In this document: piece by piece, positions 1 through 5,018 of the stretch
Layout of the letters: each line of letters opens with the position of its first letter
Numbering within the stretch: position 1 is the stretch's first letter
Assembly (NCBI GenBank): GCA_031258035.1
Contig: JAIRNL010000300.1
Location: 1-6,688, forward strand
DNA: 6,688 bases
Source: Azoarcus sp.
Lineage (GTDB): Bacteria; Pseudomonadota; Gammaproteobacteria; Burkholderiales; Rhodocyclaceae
Direction of reading: 5' to 3'
The notes under the pieces: generated by a model
Databases searched by the model: none
Told to the model about the DNA's origin: nothing
The model's input: only the letters and a program-made list of their open reading frames with translations
Position numbers and translations under genes: made by a program

Positions 1-85
1 CACTCACCAGCCTGATACGCCATCGGGCGAAGGGCATGATCACCCCCCCGCGACACCGTGGCGGGCTGAACCGGAATGCCGCAGG

Positions 86-240
86 CCACCGCAACGTCGC
101 ACAAATCCCAAGCGAATACCTCGCAGGCCGCCGCAACTTTGCGCGAATCCCAAGCGAATACCGGGCAAGCCATTGCAACGTCGCAAGATCCCGAGCGAAT
201 ATCTGGCAAGCCATTGCAACGTTGCGTTGGCCTCAACTGA
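86..240 (+). repeat. 42-bp direct tandem repeat, about 3.7 units, each with a GCAAC-NNNGC palindromic core
   Basis: Units start at 86, 128, 170 and 211, giving periods of 42, 42 and 41 bp; the last unit is incomplete and diverges after about 226. Each unit begins CC(A/G)(C/T)(C/T)GCAAC. Units 1-3 continue with a conserved block close to ATCCCAAGCGAATA and end GCAGG or GCAAG. The core decamer is GCAACGTCGC (91-100), GCAACTTTGC (133-142), GCAACGTCGC (175-184) and the perfect palindrome GCAACGTTGC (216-225). The 42-bp period equals four turns of B-DNA. Possible roles are a protein-binding array, a nucleoid or segregation site, or a decayed minisatellite. No flanking replication or CRISPR gene is visible, and the units lack the unique spacers of a CRISPR array. 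Confidence 0.85.
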
Positions 241-371
241 AATGACACCGCCTGTCGGGGCCCCTGCGGCAGGAAAACGGGGCGAGAACACCTGGCTGCA
301 CGGGCAACGGCGCACTTCCGGCGCGGGAAAAAACGAACGGAAGGGTAAATTCCGAAAGGCGCTACGAGTTT

Positions 372-383
372 CTCACCAGCCTG
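372..383 (+). repeat. 12-bp direct repeat, mate at 3-14
   Basis: CTCACCAGCCTG occurs exactly at 3-14 and again at 372-383, and the bases that follow are loosely similar (xTAxxxC). The two copies bracket the region holding the 42-bp repeat. They may mark the ends of a repeated or inserted segment, or belong to a dispersed intergenic repeat family. With only one pair and the left edge cut, chance cannot be excluded. Confidence 0.4.
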
Positions 384-449
384 CTAGTGCGGTTTTCCAA
401 AACCTCTAGTGTCGTTTTCCAGGACGGTCGGCACCGTCTTTCAGGACAG
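384..449 (+). repeat. 22-bp degenerate tandem repeat, three units
   Basis: Units are 384-405, 406-427 and 428-449. The first two begin CTAGTG and share GTTTTCCA, matching at about 16 of 22 positions. The third keeps the GT(C)TTTCAGGAC half and matches unit two at about 13 of 22. The third unit overlaps the stop codon of the ATPase gene (441-443, minus strand), so the repeat reaches into the 3' end of the operon. Unit one contains the inverted repeat GGTTTT-CC-AAAACC (391-404). Confidence 0.55.
423..438 (-). terminator. Short hairpin just after the ATPase stop codon, possible operon end
   Basis: GACGGT-CGGC-ACCGTC is a perfect 6-bp stem with a 4-nt loop, starting three bases past the ATPase stop codon. 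A second inverted repeat, GGTTTT-CC-AAAACC (391-404), lies a little further downstream. Neither is followed by a clear run of U on the minus strand, so a classic intrinsic terminator is doubtful. A 3'-end stabilising hairpin or a by-product of the 22-bp repeat is equally possible. Confidence 0.3.
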
Positions 450-2612
450 CCGCAGTCGCTTCGCCCCAGCCTGGGGGCCGGGAAGTTTCCATTCACTGGC
501 CTGCTGTCGCCTGAGCGCGTTCAGCAGAATCCCGATGGTGGTGCCGTTATGCAGCACGCTGGCTGTGACGGGGGTCAGCAGGCCGAGCGCCGCGGCAGCC
601 AGGATGGCGGTGTTGAGCCCCACGGTCAGTTTGTAGTTGGCCGAGATGCGGCCCAGCGCAGCCAGAGCCAGCGCCCTGGCTTTGGCGACGCAGGCAATGT
701 CGTCTTCGAGGAGCGCGATATCGGCGGTGAGGCGGGCGACATCGGCCCCTTTCTGCATGGCGATGCCGACGTGCGCCCCGGCAAGCGCCGGGGCGTCGTT
801 CACGCCGTCGCCGACGAAGGCGATGCGCGCGCCCCGCGTTTTCATCGCCTGGACGATGGCGGCCTTGCCTTCGGGCAGGAGGTCGGCATGGACTTCGTCG
901 ATGCCCAGGGAGGCGGCAAATTCGACGGCGCGCCCGGCGTGGTCGCCGGTGAGCATGACGATTTTCCGGACGCCCAGCCGGCGCAGGCGCGCGACGGTCG
1001 CGGCGCTTTCCGCGCGCAAGGTGTCGCGCAAGGCCAGCACGCCCAGGCATTTGCCGCCGAAGCCGATGTAGAGCAAGGTCTTGCCGTCGCGGTGGAGCTG
1101 GTCGAGCGCGGCGTGGTGGGCGGAAATGTCGATGCCTTCATCGTCCTCGATGAAATGGCGCGAACCGACGACGACGCGTTGGCTGTCGATGGTGCTGGCG
1201 ACCCCGTGCGCCACGACGAACTCGACTTCCTTGTGGTTGAAGTGCCGCCCGCTCATGGAGCGCGCCGCTTCGACCACCGCCATCGCCATCGGGTGGAAGT
1301 AGTGCTCTTCGACCGAGGCAGCCAGACAGATCAGGTCTTCGGCGCTATAGGTGGTGTCGAACGCGATGGCGTCGGTGACGACCAGCGTGCCCGAGGTGAG
1401 CGTGCCGGTCTTGTCGAACACGAAAGTGTCGGCCTGGGCCAGACGTTCGAGGGCATCGGCCCCCTTGACGAGGATGCCGCTTTTCCCGGCCTGGTACATG
1501 GCGGATTTGAACGCGACCGGCGTGGCCAGCTTGAGGGCGCAGGCGTAGTCGGCCTGCAATACGGCGGCGGCTCGCCGCCAGTCGGCGGAAATGAGGCAGG
1601 AGGCGCCCGCGAGAGCCAGGATCAGGGGCACCAGCCGGTCGGCAAGTCGCGCGGCTTCGAGCTGCGTCGCGCTCTTCGTGGTCAATGATTGCTCGACATA
1701 ATCGGCGATGCGCGCCACGGCGGTATGCGCGCCGACCTGTTCGGCGTAGATGCACACCCGGCCTTCTTCCACGTGCGTGCCGGAGAGCGCCATGTCGCCG
1801 CGCGCTTTCGTGACCGGCGCGCTCTCGCCGGTCATCGTCGCCTCATTGACCAGTGCCGTGCCGGAGAGCACGGTGCCATCCACCGGAACGACGGCGCCGG
1901 CGCCGACGATCACGATGTCCCCGACGAGGACTTCGTCGGCGGAGATGGCAAGCTCGCGTCCGGCGCGTTCCACCCAGACTTCTTTGTCGACCGGGTTCAG
2001 GAGGTGTTTCAGGAGCTCGTCCGAGCGGCGGACGATGCTGCCTTCCAGGTATTCGCCCAGTTCGAGCATGAAGACGGTGATGTTGGCCGAGGTGGTATCC
2101 CGCAGCATGAGCGCAATCCCCACCGCCGCCGCTTCGAGCCCATGGGAGCCCATGCCGTTGTCGCGGAAATCCCGCGCGCCCTTGCGCAGCACGGGCAGGG
2201 CGACGCCCGCCGTGGCGAGCAGGCGCAAGGCCGGCGGCAGCAAGGCGCTGCCGAGCAGGACGGCGAGGCTGCCGAGCACGGCGCCGGGCCGGGGACGCCC
2301 GGGCGGCGGCGCTTTTACGCCGGGTCGGGTGGTGGCGGCCCCGGCATCCACGGTCAGGGCGAGCAACTGTTCCCGCAGGCGTTCGGCATCCGTCGTGGCG
2401 GGATCGAACCGGATGGCCAGCGAACGGGCGGCAGGATTGATGCGCTGTCCGACGACGCCGGGCAATGAATTGATCTGGCGGGAAAGCGACGCGATGCCGT
2501 CCGCGCCCGCATCAGCCAGTCCGCCGCGCGGGCAGGCATAGCGAAAACGCACTCGCGCCGCGATCCGATGCACCGTGCGCAATGCGGAAAAGCAGCGCGC
2601 ATCGGCGCTCAT
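441..2612 (-). CDS. Heavy-metal-translocating P-type (P1B-like) ATPase with non-canonical DYAC membrane motif
   Basis: This 723-aa inner-membrane cation pump is the last gene of the unit. P1B ATPases couple ATP hydrolysis through an aspartyl-phosphate to metal export. Residues 1-87 form an HMA_2-like domain (ARVRFR at 19-24, then 52-70) without CxxC. A proline-rich linker (95-110) leads to the first hydrophobic segments (about 111-142), and two more lie at about 158-190. The actuator motif is TGES (261-264). A membrane segment carries DYACALKLATP (355-365), where most relatives have CPCALGLATP; the usual first Cys and the Pro are replaced by Tyr356 and Ala357, leaving Cys358. Then come DKTGT (400-404, phosphorylated Asp400), the P1B-type HP pair (440-441), TGD (555-557), GDGVND (601-606) and a last membrane pair with HNGTT (688-692). 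I recall a P1B subgroup with DYSCALKL at this site, so this may be a relative. The start overlaps the upstream stop (ATGA) with only a weak distant GGAG, which fits coupled translation. The ion is undetermined. Confidence 0.96.
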   Translation of the reverse strand: MSADARCFSALRTVHRIAARVRFRYACPRGGLADAGADGIASLSRQINSLPGVVGQRINPAARSLAIRFDPATTDAERLREQLLALTVDAGAATTRPGVKAPPPGRPRPGAVLGSLAVLLGSALLPPALRLLATAGVALPVLRKGARDFRDNGMGSHGLEAAAVGIALMLRDTTSANITVFMLELGEYLEGSIVRRSDELLKHLLNPVDKEVWVERAGRELAISADEVLVGDIVIVGAGAVVPVDGTVLSGTALVNEATMTGESAPVTKARGDMALSGTHVEEGRVCIYAEQVGAHTAVARIADYVEQSLTTKSATQLEAARLADRLVPLILALAGASCLISADWRRAAAVLQADYACALKLATPVAFKSAMYQAGKSGILVKGADALERLAQADTFVFDKTGTLTSGTLVVTDAIAFDTTYSAEDLICLAASVEEHYFHPMAMAVVEAARSMSGRHFNHKEVEFVVAHGVASTIDSQRVVVGSRHFIEDDEGIDISAHHAALDQLHRDGKTLLYIGFGGKCLGVLALRDTLRAESAATVARLRRLGVRKIVMLTGDHAGRAVEFAASLGIDEVHADLLPEGKAAIVQAMKTRGARIAFVGDGVNDAPALAGAHVGIAMQKGADVARLTADIALLEDDIACVAKARALALAALGRISANYKLTVGLNTAILAAAALGLLTPVTASVLHNGTTIGILLNALRRQQASEWKLPGPQAGAKRLRLS

Positions 2613-2935
2613 GCCGGCTCGTCGCTCCAGGTTTTTTCCGCTTCGACTTCCGCCTTGATGTCAGCCAGCTGCTCGCGCAATTCCGCAAGGCCGCCCGCGA
2701 GGCTGCCGTACAGTTCGACGCCGCCTTTCAGTATCCGGGCGCGCAGATCCTCGTGCGAAAGGACGTAGATCGCCGCCGCGCCCACGGCCGCGCCGAACAG
2801 GAATTGCCCGGACGGGCGTTTGCGCAGCCACGCCCCCAGATCGCCGAACAGGCCGTCGCCGGTGTTCGCGGCGCCGGAAACGCCCGCGCGGCGGGCAGCC
2901 TTGCGGGCTTTTTTGCCTTTGTTTTTCTTGCTCAT
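2609..2935 (-). CDS. Small single-span membrane protein, PacL/DUF5132-like in architecture
   Basis: This 108-aa protein is of unknown function. The N-terminus is very basic (lysines and arginines through residue 16). A glycine/alanine-rich hydrophobic segment at about 43-59 (FLFGAAVGAAAIYVLS) would cross the membrane once. The rest (about 61-100) is a predicted amphipathic helix or coiled coil ending acidic (ELREQLADIKAEVEAE). The order of short helix, basic/amphipathic region and acidic end recalls DUF5132-like proteins and the small partners of mycobacterial P-ATPases, but this is a judgement of shape, not a family assignment. No Cys is present, and the only His is just after the membrane segment. 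An AAGGA lies 6 nt before the ATG. The stop overlaps the ATPase start (ATGA), so the protein is probably made in a fixed ratio with the pump. Confidence 0.85.
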   Translation of the reverse strand: MSKKNKGKKARKAARRAGVSGAANTGDGLFGDLGAWLRKRPSGQFLFGAAVGAAAIYVLSHEDLRARILKGGVELYGSLAGGLAELREQLADIKAEVEAEKTWSDEPA

Positions 2936-2946
2936 GAGAGATCCTT

Positions 2947-3270
2947 TTATCCAAGTAGGTCAGCCAGTGGGGTTCGCCTTGGCGCGGTCTCCTCGGGCAA
3001 GAGCCGCTGCAAAACATGGACGCAGGCAAGCGCGCCCGCGGTCGCCAGCGCCGCCCGGAGGTAACGTCGCCGTTGCAGCGCGTCCGAAGCCAGGGTGGCC
3101 GCAGCCAGCACCGCGCCGCCTTGCAGGGCCGCGCGCACGGTGGCGCGATCCAGCCGGGGGCCGCCGCCTCGCGCGACGCTGGCTACGATGCCGCTCGCCA
3201 GTGCGCCGCGCACGAAATCATTGCCGGCGTGACGCTGCGACAGCGGCCCGCGCGTCTTCGTTTTTTTCAT
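2947..3270 (-). CDS. Small hydrophobic protein of unknown function
   Basis: This 107-aa protein belongs to no family I recognise. The N-terminus is basic (KKTKTRG). Weakly to clearly hydrophobic stretches lie at about 18-34, 44-65 (alanine/glycine rich) and 71-91 (LRAALATAGALACVHVLQRL), separated by arginine clusters, suggesting two membrane helices in a hairpin. Conserved metal-ligand motifs are absent; the single Cys83 and nearby His85 lie within the last hydrophobic segment. Its ATG overlaps the previous stop (ATGA, 3267-3270) and has no good Shine-Dalgarno, so translation probably depends on coupling. Its position inside the unit is the main evidence that it is a real gene and belongs to the ATPase system. 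Confidence 0.75.
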   Translation of the reverse strand: MKKTKTRGPLSQRHAGNDFVRGALASGIVASVARGGGPRLDRATVRAALQGGAVLAAATLASDALQRRRYLRAALATAGALACVHVLQRLLPEETAPRRTPLADLLG

Positions 3271-3566
3271 TCCGGCGTCGTCTGTCTGGGGGGCGCGGCG
3301 TCCCCGGCGGCCTCTCCGGCTGGCTCCGTCGCCTGCGCCGGTTCGGCCGCGGGCGTTGGCGCATCGGTTTCGCCGGCAAGCCGGGCGCGCAACTGCTCGC
3401 TCGACTGCCGGATCGTCTCCAGGCCGGAAACAGCGGTACGGCGGATTCTTCGGCCGGCATTTTCCACGGCATCGTGCACGCCCTGGCTGGTTTTCGCCCT
3501 GCGGACAAGACCGATGGCGGAAGCGCCGACGATGACGCCGGCCACGAAAGGCAATATGGGCAACAT
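3267..3566 (-). CDS. Single-span membrane protein resembling P-ATPase partner (PacL-like) proteins
   Basis: This 99-aa protein starts directly with a membrane segment (residues 1-20, LPILPFVAGVIVGASAIGL). A basic stop-transfer patch (VRRAK) and an amphipathic helix (about 27-64, with RRIRR and SSEQLRARL) follow. The tail from 65 is disordered, rich in Ala, Pro, Glu and Thr. The plan of N-terminal membrane helix, basic amphipathic helix and low-complexity acidic tail is that of PacL-type small proteins encoded beside mycobacterial metal P-ATPases. However, the His/Asp-rich metal-binding C-terminus known there is missing: the only His is residue 31 and there is no Cys. DUF5132-like is an alternative label. 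A strong GAGGAG across the previous stop codon sits about 6 nt before the ATG and decides the start. Confidence 0.82.
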   Translation of the reverse strand: MLPILPFVAGVIVGASAIGLVRRAKTSQGVHDAVENAGRRIRRTAVSGLETIRQSSEQLRARLAGETDAPTPAAEPAQATEPAGEAAGDAAPPRQTTPE

Positions 3567-3576
3567 GGTTTTCTCC

Positions 3577-3942
3577 TCACGTAATGATTGCTTGCGGATA
3601 AGCCTCCCACAAGCGGTTCAACAATCCCGTGGCCTCCGGCGAAGCTTGGCCCGCCAGCAGGTCGAGCCAGGCGGCATCCGGAATCACCCGGTTATCGTAC
3701 TCAATGGTAACGGAGCGCGCGAGCTTGTTCAGATGAACCCGGCGGATGCCGGCAACAGCTTCGAGCGCGCGGCCGAGATGTTCGGGCCCGATGCCCGAAG
3801 TCCCGATCCGGCGCAATGCTTTCGCGCCGGCATCCAGTTTCAGGCGAACCCGTCCCGGCATCTGATGCGCGATGCCAGCCAGGGCGATGCAGCGCCGCAA
3901 TGCCTCGATGCCGTCCATGTTCGGGTGTCCTGGTTGCGTCAC
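3577..3942 (-). CDS. HMA_2-like small protein, possible metal-domain partner of the ATPase
   Basis: This 121-aa protein is soluble, with no membrane segment or signal peptide. A ferredoxin-like HMA_2-type domain is indicated by MPGRVRLKL (28-36) and GIRRVHLNKLARSVTIEYD (65-83). These match segments in the preceding gene and at the ATPase N-terminus. The CxxC metal site of classic HMA domains is absent; the only Cys is residue 18. Such domains normally exchange metal with, or regulate, the pump, and here the role is inferred from position. The start used is GTG at 3942, overlapping the previous stop (GTGA) with AGGA 7 nt upstream. An ATG at 3918 (MDGIEALRR) with AGGA about 9 nt upstream is a good alternative that shortens the protein by eight residues. 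The stop TGA is part of the next gene's Shine-Dalgarno. Confidence 0.87.
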   Translation of the reverse strand: MTQPGHPNMDGIEALRRCIALAGIAHQMPGRVRLKLDAGAKALRRIGTSGIGPEHLGRALEAVAGIRRVHLNKLARSVTIEYDNRVIPDAAWLDLLAGQASPEATGLLNRLWEAYPQAIIT

Positions 3943-4376
3943 GACAATATCCTGTTGCGGTGGTAATAAAGGTGCGCCCCCAGACAGGCGACGAACAACC
4001 AGCCGGAAAGCGCGTGGGCGCGGCGCGTGCGCCTGTTTGCCAGGACGAGCGCGGCAGCCAGGCCCGAGAGCATCCCGTATTTCGCATAGCGGTTCAGCGC
4101 CGCTTCGCGGTGGCGCTCGCCGCGACGGCGTTTGCCGCGCGCGGCCCCGGGGCCGCCAGCGGCGATGCCGTCGATGGCATTTTCCATCGTCCCGGCGGAA
4201 ATGGCCGCGGCGTCGTAATACACGGTGAGCGAAGCGGCCGCAATGTTGGCATCGACACGCGCGACGCCATCGAGGGCGAGGCAGGCGGCACGCACTCGTC
4301 CGCTGTGACTCGCATCGGCGAGCGCCTTGTGGCGGATGCGGATACGCCCCGGAATGCTGGAAACGATCAATGACAT
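3939..4376 (-). CDS. HMA_2-like domain fused to two C-terminal membrane helices
   Basis: This 145-aa protein is the first gene of the unit. The N-terminal domain (about 1-72) opens with SSIPGRIRIRHK (6-17) and carries GVARVDANIAAASLTVYYD (37-55), the same pattern as in the next gene and the ATPase N-terminus. No CxxC is present; the only Cys in this domain is residue 32. A very basic linker (GKRRRGERHR, 81-90) leads to two hydrophobic segments, about 100-114 and 122-138, so the domain is probably tethered to the cytoplasmic face. The frame is open further upstream to an ATG at 4481, but the ATG at 4376 has GAAGGG about 6 nt before it and begins exactly at the domain, so it is preferred. It may be a membrane-anchored metal sensor, chaperone or assembly factor for the ATPase. 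Confidence 0.87.
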   Translation of the reverse strand: MSLIVSSIPGRIRIRHKALADASHSGRVRAACLALDGVARVDANIAAASLTVYYDAAAISAGTMENAIDGIAAGGPGAARGKRRRGERHREAALNRYAKYGMLSGLAAALVLANRRTRRAHALSGWLFVACLGAHLYYHRNRILS

Positions 4377-4419
4377 GCCATGCCCTTCACCGGTCTGGTT
4401 GGCGGGATGAATGAAGAAA

Positions 4420-4441
4420 GTTGTGAATCTGTTGTCACGAC
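4420..4441 (+). promoter_or_regulatory. 11-bp direct repeat, possible response-regulator site
   Basis: GTTGTGAATCT (4420-4430) is followed at once by GTTGTCACGAC (4431-4441), and the first five bases of each half are identical. An 11-bp step puts the two half-sites on the same face of the helix, the arrangement used by OmpR/PhoB-type regulators, whose family includes copper regulators. It lies 44-65 bp upstream of the first gene of the ATPase unit. Only two half-sites are seen and the match beyond the first six bases is poor. Confidence 0.3.
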
Positions 4442-4453
4442 ATGAGGCCGGGC

Positions 4454-4478
4454 CCTTCGCCGTCTCCCGTGGCGAAGG
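4454..4478. promoter_or_regulatory. Perfect 8-bp inverted repeat with 9-nt loop
   Basis: CCTTCGCC (4454-4461) pairs exactly with GGCGAAGG (4471-4478) around a 9-nt loop. If the ATPase unit is transcribed from near 4517 this would be a strong hairpin in its 5' leader. No U tract follows on either strand, so it is not a standard terminator. An operator for a dimeric repressor or an RNA structure are the likely alternatives. Confidence 0.45.
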
Positions 4479-4522
4479 CATGCCTGTCGCTTTCGTTGCG
4501 CCATGCGCATCGTCGGCGCGGG

Positions 4523-4529
4523 TATTATC
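4523..4529. promoter_or_regulatory. Overlapping divergent -10-like hexamers
   Basis: The plus strand reads TATTAT (4523-4528) and the minus strand GATAAT (4529-4524), each differing from TATAAT at one position. A plus-strand start near 4535 would give the DUF411 gene a leader of about 30 nt; a minus-strand start near 4517 would give the ATPase unit one of about 140 nt. The matching -35 regions are weak (TTGCGC at 4496-4501 is 21 bp away), so these promoters would need an activator or are chance AT-rich matches. Confidence 0.3.
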
Positions 4530-4543
4530 CTATCCGCTGTTCT

Positions 4544-4559
4544 ACCTTGCCGGGAAGGT
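4544..4559 (+). promoter_or_regulatory. ACCTT-N6-AAGGT dyad overlapping the ribosome binding site of the DUF411 gene
   Basis: ACCTT (4544-4548) and AAGGT (4555-4559) are perfect inverted arms around GCCGGG. The second arm is part of the GGGAAGG Shine-Dalgarno that serves the ATG at 4567. In RNA the stem could partly mask the ribosome site. In DNA the arms resemble half-sites of copper-sensing MerR-family regulators (CueR type), but the spacing is shorter than the usual operator and it is not placed between -35 and -10 boxes. Confidence 0.35.
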
Positions 4560-4566
4560 TCTTTCC

Positions 4567-5013
4567 ATGAAACGCACTCTGCTCGCATTTCCGCTCCTTG
4601 CCGCGCTCGCCCTGCCGCTGCGGGCCGGCGATCCGCCCGTCGTCGTCGACGTCTACAAAAGCGCGACCTGCGGCTGCTGCGGCGGCTGGGAAGCCCATCT
4701 GCGCGCCGCCGGATTCACCGTGCGCAGCCATGTCGTGGACGACGTCTCCGCTGCGCGCGACAAACTCGGTATGCCTTCGACCTACGCTTCCTGCCACACG
4801 GCCCGGGTCGGCAAATATCTGGTCGAAGGCCATGTGCCCGCCGCCGACGTGCGCCGCCTGCTGGCTGAACATCCGAAAGACGCCATCGGGCTGGCTGCGC
4901 CCGGCATGCCGTCCGGCTCGCCCGGCATGACCGGCGCGCCGCAGGACTACGATGTCCTGCTGGTCGCCCGCAATGGCAGGGCGCAAGTGTTCCAGCATCA
5001 CCCCGCGCGCTGA
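4567..5013 (+). CDS. DUF411 / CopG-type periplasmic copper protein
   Basis: This 148-aa protein is predicted to be exported. A signal peptide (MKRTLLAFPLLAALALPLRA, cleavage near residue 20) precedes a thioredoxin-like DUF411 domain. Hallmarks are CGCCGGW (35-41, Cys35, Cys37, Cys38), SCHTA (75-79), VEGHVPA (86-92) and GLAAPGMPSGSPGM (108-121). Characterised members (CopG of copper-resistance clusters) bind copper ions through the CxCC cysteines and help with periplasmic copper handling. Length and motifs are complete, so the gene looks functional. The start is set by GGGAAGG about 8 nt upstream; the same frame is open back to 4411, but that extension would bury the signal peptide. It is transcribed divergently from the ATPase unit and may share its control region. 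A hairpin follows the stop codon, then ettA 50 nt later. Confidence 0.95.
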   Translation: MKRTLLAFPLLAALALPLRAGDPPVVVDVYKSATCGCCGGWEAHLRAAGFTVRSHVVDDVSAARDKLGMPSTYASCHTARVGKYLVEGHVPAADVRRLLAEHPKDAIGLAAPGMPSGSPGMTGAPQDYDVLLVARNGRAQVFQHHPAR

Positions 5014-5018
5014 AAACG

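Larger units (their letters stand above)
1..440. other. Gene-free repeat-bearing region left of the ATPase operon
   Basis: No convincing gene is seen here. Open frames exist on both strands, but they run through the 42-bp tandem repeat and have no family resemblance. The plus frame open from the left edge to the stop at 407-409 changes register relative to the repeat at the third unit, as expected for non-coding repeat DNA. The stretch holds the 42-bp repeat (86-240), an 8-bp GGGGCCCC palindrome at 257-264, a C7 run at 43-49 and the 22-bp repeat (384-449). A minus-strand ATG at 37-35 opens a frame to the left edge (MPFARWRIRLVS), preceded by a G-rich tract, so a gene could start there. Twelve residues are too few to judge. 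Confidence 0.6.
441..4376 (-). other. Predicted six-gene transcription unit: P1B-type ATPase with five small partner proteins
   Basis: Six minus-strand genes run head to tail. Junctions in transcription order are: GTGA overlap (3939-3942), 10-nt gap, ATGA overlap (3267-3270), 11-nt gap, ATGA overlap (2609-2612). Where there is a gap, a clear Shine-Dalgarno sits in it or across the preceding stop codon. Such spacing implies one mRNA and coupled translation. No internal terminator is evident. The arrangement suggests the small proteins are made in step with the pump and act with it. Confidence 0.85.
4377..4566. promoter_or_regulatory. Divergent promoter region between the ATPase unit and the DUF411 gene
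   Basis: These 190 bp must hold promoters for both directions. The sequence shows an 11-bp direct repeat (4420-4441), a long hairpin (4454-4478), an ATGCGCAT palindrome (4503-4510), overlapping -10-like hexamers (4523-4529) and an ACCTT/AAGGT dyad (4544-4559). No -35 box is convincing on either strand. The shared region makes joint control of both genes plausible, but no regulator gene lies in the window. Confidence 0.6.

Noticed and set aside
1..37. Possible minus-strand gene starting at 37 and leaving the window
   Set aside because: Only 12 codons are visible, which is not enough to support a gene call.
86..240. CRISPR array
   Set aside because: Units are contiguous and similar along their whole length, with no unique spacers and no cas gene nearby.
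36..315. Small frames on both strands through the 42-bp repeat (69, 78 and 91 codons)
   Set aside because: The apparent 14-residue peptide repeat follows from a period divisible by three; the 41-bp third unit breaks the register, there is no convincing ribosome site, and no family is recognised.
387..1688. 433-codon plus-strand open frame opposite the ATPase gene
   Set aside because: It is antisense to a gene with all P-type ATPase motifs. Its low-complexity Gly/Asp/Val/Arg-rich product is typical of a GC-rich shadow frame.
1689..2468. 259- and 263-codon plus-strand frames opposite the ATPase N-terminal half
   Set aside because: Shadows of the ATPase coding strand, with no recognisable domain and biased composition.
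4377..4481. Upstream extension of the first gene of the unit to the ATG at 4481
   Set aside because: The added 35 residues have no domain character and precede a well-placed Shine-Dalgarno and ATG at 4376 that begins the HMA_2-like domain.
4411..4566. N-terminal extension of the DUF411 protein
   Set aside because: It would place the signal peptide internally; GGGAAGG before 4567 supports the shorter start.
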